From contig CAWFEX010000008.1 of assembly GCA_963814955.1 (NCBI GenBank), forward strand, positions 496,001 through 560,000: 64,000 bases of DNA. Direction: 5' to 3'. The notes below the pieces were generated by a model, which was given only the letters and a program-made list of their open reading frames with translations, did not search any database and had not been told where the DNA came from. This stretch comes from DATCJA01 sp963814955 (lineage in GTDB: Bacteria > Acidobacteriota > Vicinamibacteria > Vicinamibacterales > UBA2999). The position numbers and the translations under genes were made by a program. Positions within the stretch are counted from its first letter, which is position 1; each line of letters opens with the position of its first letter. Below, piece by piece: positions 60,503 through 64,000 of the stretch.

Positions 60503-61837
60503 CTACGCTGCGGCGGCGAGCACCTCCGCCAGCTGTCGCTGCAAGACTTCCTCGACAGCGTGTCGAACGGGCGCAAGCGGCATCCGATTCAACACGTCGC
60601 CCGCAAAAGCGTGAATCAGCAGATGCCGTGCCTCGGCCAGGCCCAGTCCTCGCGATCGCAGGTAAAACACCGCGTCCTCGTCGAGCTGCCCTACCGCGGC
60701 GCCGTGCGTGCACTTGACGTCGTTGGCGAAGATCTCGAGCTCGGGCTTCGAGTTGATCTGCGCGTCTTCCGACAGCAACAGCGCGCGATTGGTCTGCTTC
60801 GCGTCGGTCTTCTGCGCATCGGGCCTGACGATGATCTTGCCGTTGAAGACGCCGCGGGCACGATCGGCGAGAATCCCCTTGTAGATTTCCCTGCTTCCGC
60901 AGTGCGGCATCGCGTGATCGATGGTGGTGTGGTTGTCGATCAGCCGATGGCCGTCCGCCAGATACAGCCCGTTCAGCGTGCACTCGCCGCCCTCGCCGTC
61001 CAGGACTGCGAGCACGTCGTTGCGGACGAGCGCCCCGCCCAGGCTCATCGAATGCGAGGCGCAATTCGCGCTGCGTCCGGCTTTGAGGAAAATCGCGCCG
61101 ACATGGTACGCCTCAGTGCTCTCGTGCTGCAGCTTGTAATGATCGAGTACCGCGTTGTTGCCGAGCACGATTTCTGTCACGACGTTCGTGAGATACAGGG
61201 CGCCATCCGGCCCGGCATAGCTCTCGACAATTGCTGCCTGGCTGTTGTCGCCGAGCACTGCAAGCACACGCGGATGCGACATCGCCGTGCGACGCTGGTC
61301 GCTGTCACCGGACGACACGAACAGCACGTGAATCGGCTTCTCCATCACCGTGTGAGCCGGGATGTGAATGTAGGCGCCGTCGCGAAAGAACGCCGTGTTG
61401 AACGCGACGAATGCCCTCTGATCGAACGACGCGACGCGCGTCAGATGAGGCACGGTCCCGTTGGCGACACTCCCCGCATAGTCGGCAAGACTTTCGAGTC
61501 GGGCCCCGCGCGGAAGGTCTTCGATGCTCGACAGCGCCGGCGCAAAGCGGCCGTCCACGAAGACCAGCTCGGCCCCAGCGACACCTGAAAGGCGCAGAGG
61601 AGCGAGACTGCGGTGACCTGCATTGGCGGACGCGTGGGCCTGGGCAAACGAGTGGCCCGCGATCGGCGCAACGCTGGTGAATCGCCATTCTTCGTCGCGC
61701 GTGGTCGGAAACCCGAGCGCCAGGAACCGGCTGAGCGCGGCCTCGCGCGTCCGTGCGAGCTCGACGGGCTCTGCATGCGGGCGCCTGTCGCGCGTATCCA
61801 TGAAGTCCTGTTTGTAATGGTCCAATGTGCCAGTCAT
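60503..61837 (-). CDS. sufD: Fe-S cluster assembly protein SufD
   Basis: 444 residues, beta-helix core of the SUF family. ARHLLIHAFAGDVLNRM near the C-terminus and HYKLQHESTEAYHVGAIFL-type repeats (HYKLQHES...) fit SufD; the start MTGTLDHYKQDFMDTRD leads to the usual N-terminal helical part (FPTTRDEEWRFTSVAPI). It forms the SufBC2D complex that assembles clusters. It is separated from sufC by 82 bases that carry a strong hairpin. Confidence 0.94.
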   Translation of the reverse strand: MTGTLDHYKQDFMDTRDRRPHAEPVELARTREAALSRFLALGFPTTRDEEWRFTSVAPIAGHSFAQAHASANAGHRSLAPLRLSGVAGAELVFVDGRFAPALSSIEDLPRGARLESLADYAGSVANGTVPHLTRVASFDQRAFVAFNTAFFRDGAYIHIPAHTVMEKPIHVLFVSSGDSDQRRTAMSHPRVLAVLGDNSQAAIVESYAGPDGALYLTNVVTEIVLGNNAVLDHYKLQHESTEAYHVGAIFLKAGRSANCASHSMSLGGALVRNDVLAVLDGEGGECTLNGLYLADGHRLIDNHTTIDHAMPHCGSREIYKGILADRARGVFNGKIIVRPDAQKTDAKQTNRALLLSEDAQINSKPELEIFANDVKCTHGAAVGQLDEDAVFYLRSRGLGLAEARHLLIHAFAGDVLNRMPLAPVRHAVEEVLQRQLAEVLAAAA

Positions 61838-61845
61838 GTCATTCG

Positions 61846-61914
61846 CGGAGACCTAAAGGTCTCCGGCTACCAAGTCACCCATTCATCCGGTAGCCGGAGG
61901 CCTTTAGGTCTCCG
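61846..61914. repeat. 69-nt inverted repeat (26-bp stem) between sufC and sufD
   Basis: The arms are 61846-61871 and 61889-61914, complementary over 26 bases with one mismatch (T against C side, a G-U pair in RNA) around a 17-base loop. Each arm is itself partly palindromic (GGAGACCTAAAGGTCTCC). It lies in the 82-base sufC-sufD spacer and would form a long hairpin in the SUF mRNA, possibly a processing site, an attenuator or a REP-type element. Confidence 0.85.
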
Positions 61915-61919
61915 ATCCT

Positions 61920-62681
61920 TCAGGCCTCCGGACTGCCCACCGGCTCCTCGAGCCAGCCGTATCCCTTGTCCTCGAGCTCGAGGGCGAGCTCCTTGCCGCC
62001 AGACCGGATGATGCGGCCGTCGGTCAGCACATGCACCACGTCCGGGACGATGTAGTTGAGAAGCCGCTGGTAGTGCGTCACGACCAGGAACGACCGATCC
62101 GCGACGCGCATCGCATTGACGCCATGCGCTACGACCTTCAGGGCGTCGATGTCCAGCCCGGAATCTGTTTCATCGAGAACGCCCAGCTTCGGTTCGAGCA
62201 CCGCCATCTGGAAGATTTCGTTGCGCTTTTTTTCGCCGCCCGAAAAGCCCTCGTTGACTGGCCGGTTGAGAAACGCCTCGTCCATGTCGAGCTGCTTCAT
62301 GCGGTCGCGGACGAGCGTCATGAACTCCATCGCGTCGAGCTCTTCTTCGCCGCGGTGCTTCCGCATCGTGTTCAGTGCCGCTTTGAGAAAGTACGCGTTG
62401 TTGACGCCAGGAATCTCGACGGGGTACTGAAAGGCCATGAAAACGCCCGCACGCGCTCTTTCTTCGGGAGCCATCTCGAGCAGGTTCTCGCCTTCGAACA
62501 GAATTTCGCCGTCGGTCACTTCATATTCGGGATGTCCCGACAATACGCGCGCCAGCGTGCTTTTGCCGGAGCCATTCGGGCCCATGATGGCGTGGACCTC
62601 TCCGTGATTCATTGACAGATCGATGCCTCGAAGAATTTCTCGGCCTGCCACTCGCGCGTGAAGGTTTCGAACTTTGAGCAT
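61920..62681 (-). CDS. sufC: SUF ABC-type ATPase SufC
   Basis: 253 residues. Walker A GPNGSGKS at 34-41, ABC signature FSGGEKKRNEI, Walker B LGVLDETDSGLDID and the H-loop VVTHYQRLL are intact. SufC powers conformational change of the SufBC2D scaffold during cluster assembly. The ATG is preceded on the minus strand by AAAGG about five bases upstream, part of the heptamer repeat at 62687-62730. Confidence 0.97.
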   Translation of the reverse strand: MLKVRNLHARVAGREILRGIDLSMNHGEVHAIMGPNGSGKSTLARVLSGHPEYEVTDGEILFEGENLLEMAPEERARAGVFMAFQYPVEIPGVNNAYFLKAALNTMRKHRGEEELDAMEFMTLVRDRMKQLDMDEAFLNRPVNEGFSGGEKKRNEIFQMAVLEPKLGVLDETDSGLDIDALKVVAHGVNAMRVADRSFLVVTHYQRLLNYIVPDVVHVLTDGRIIRSGGKELALELEDKGYGWLEEPVGSPEA

Positions 62682-62686
62682 CAGTA

Positions 62687-62730
62687 CCTTTGACCTTTGA
62701 CCTTTGACCTTTGACTTTGACCTTTACCTT
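62687..62730. repeat. Heptamer tandem repeat in the sufB-sufC spacer
   Basis: Three perfect CCTTTGA units from 62687 followed by three or four diverged units. In the transcribed (minus) strand this reads TCAAAGG repeats, so AAAGG, a plausible ribosome binding site, occurs several times just before the sufC ATG at 62681. The tract fills almost the whole 54-base spacer. Confidence 0.85.
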
Positions 62731-62735
62731 TGACC

Positions 62736-64000
<1,265 letters not shown>

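Noticed and set aside
62687..62730. CRISPR array
   Set aside because: Units are seven bases without spacers; it is a short tandem repeat.

Overview
The window is GC-rich, densely packed bacterial chromosome with no tRNA, rRNA, insertion sequence or CRISPR array that I could find. Housekeeping content (SmpB, glutamine-dependent NAD synthetase, PdxA, DNA polymerase III delta prime, a class A penicillin-binding protein, and a SUF operon in the order sufB-C-D-S-U-T) fits a Gram-negative soil-type bacterium. Lineage is a guess: Acidobacteriota of the Vicinamibacteria type would fit the GC content, SUF gene order and abundance of HTTM-domain proteins, but nothing here proves it.

From 1 to about 53 kb the window is mostly an expanded cell-surface glycan locus. 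(a) 1-1905: the 3' part of a polytopic glycosyltransferase-like protein. (b) 16324 down to 1929, minus strand: an eleven-gene, tightly overlapping operon with a small protein, two tandem ~945-residue polytopic proteins, a DegT aminotransferase, a radical SAM protein, a GNAT acetyltransferase, a DCC1 thiol oxidoreductase, an HTTM-like membrane protein, an AsnB-type amidotransferase, a GT2 glycosyltransferase and a flippase-like protein. (c) 16.3-21.6 kb: a coiled-coil protein, two glycosyltransferases and two coiled-coil 2OG-Fe(II) oxygenases. (d) 23.8-43 kb: three HTTM paralogues, zinc-ribbon methyltransferases (one an internal duplication), two pairs of membrane protein plus single-ankyrin protein, two paralogous polytopic proteins, a GT2 and a GT-B protein. 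(e) 43.9-53.1 kb: a third oxygenase, holB, another methyltransferase, an FkbM methyltransferase, a second flippase-like protein, a GT-B protein and a split polytopic unit. smpB, nadE, pdxA and holB are scattered among these genes, so the locus looks accreted and not like one recent island.

The most interesting signal is a ~70-residue module, which I cannot assign to a named family, present in eight proteins of the locus. It starts with a V-x-V-R-W strand and ends with a helix carrying H-P-x-V-x-D-T-x-x-I-D-R. It sits on the predicted extracytoplasmic side at different places in different membrane proteins: after the first membrane segment in the HTTM paralogues, mid-protein in the polytopic proteins, and alone between two membrane segments in a 169-residue protein whose start overlaps the stop of a polytopic protein gene. 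It looks like a lineage-specific periplasmic interaction domain tying the membrane proteins together.

Two genes (HTTM at 31545-33453, methyltransferase at 46600-47473) each carry one extra base that splits an otherwise intact reading frame. Many starts lie 6-12 bases after a TATAAT-like hexamer, suggesting common leaderless or very short leaders.

From 53 kb to the end: PBP1A, a pirin, divergent NAD-salvage genes pncB and pncA (complementing nadE at 22 kb), and the SUF operon, whose sufB runs off the right edge. The SUF spacers carry a 69-nt hairpin and a heptamer repeat.
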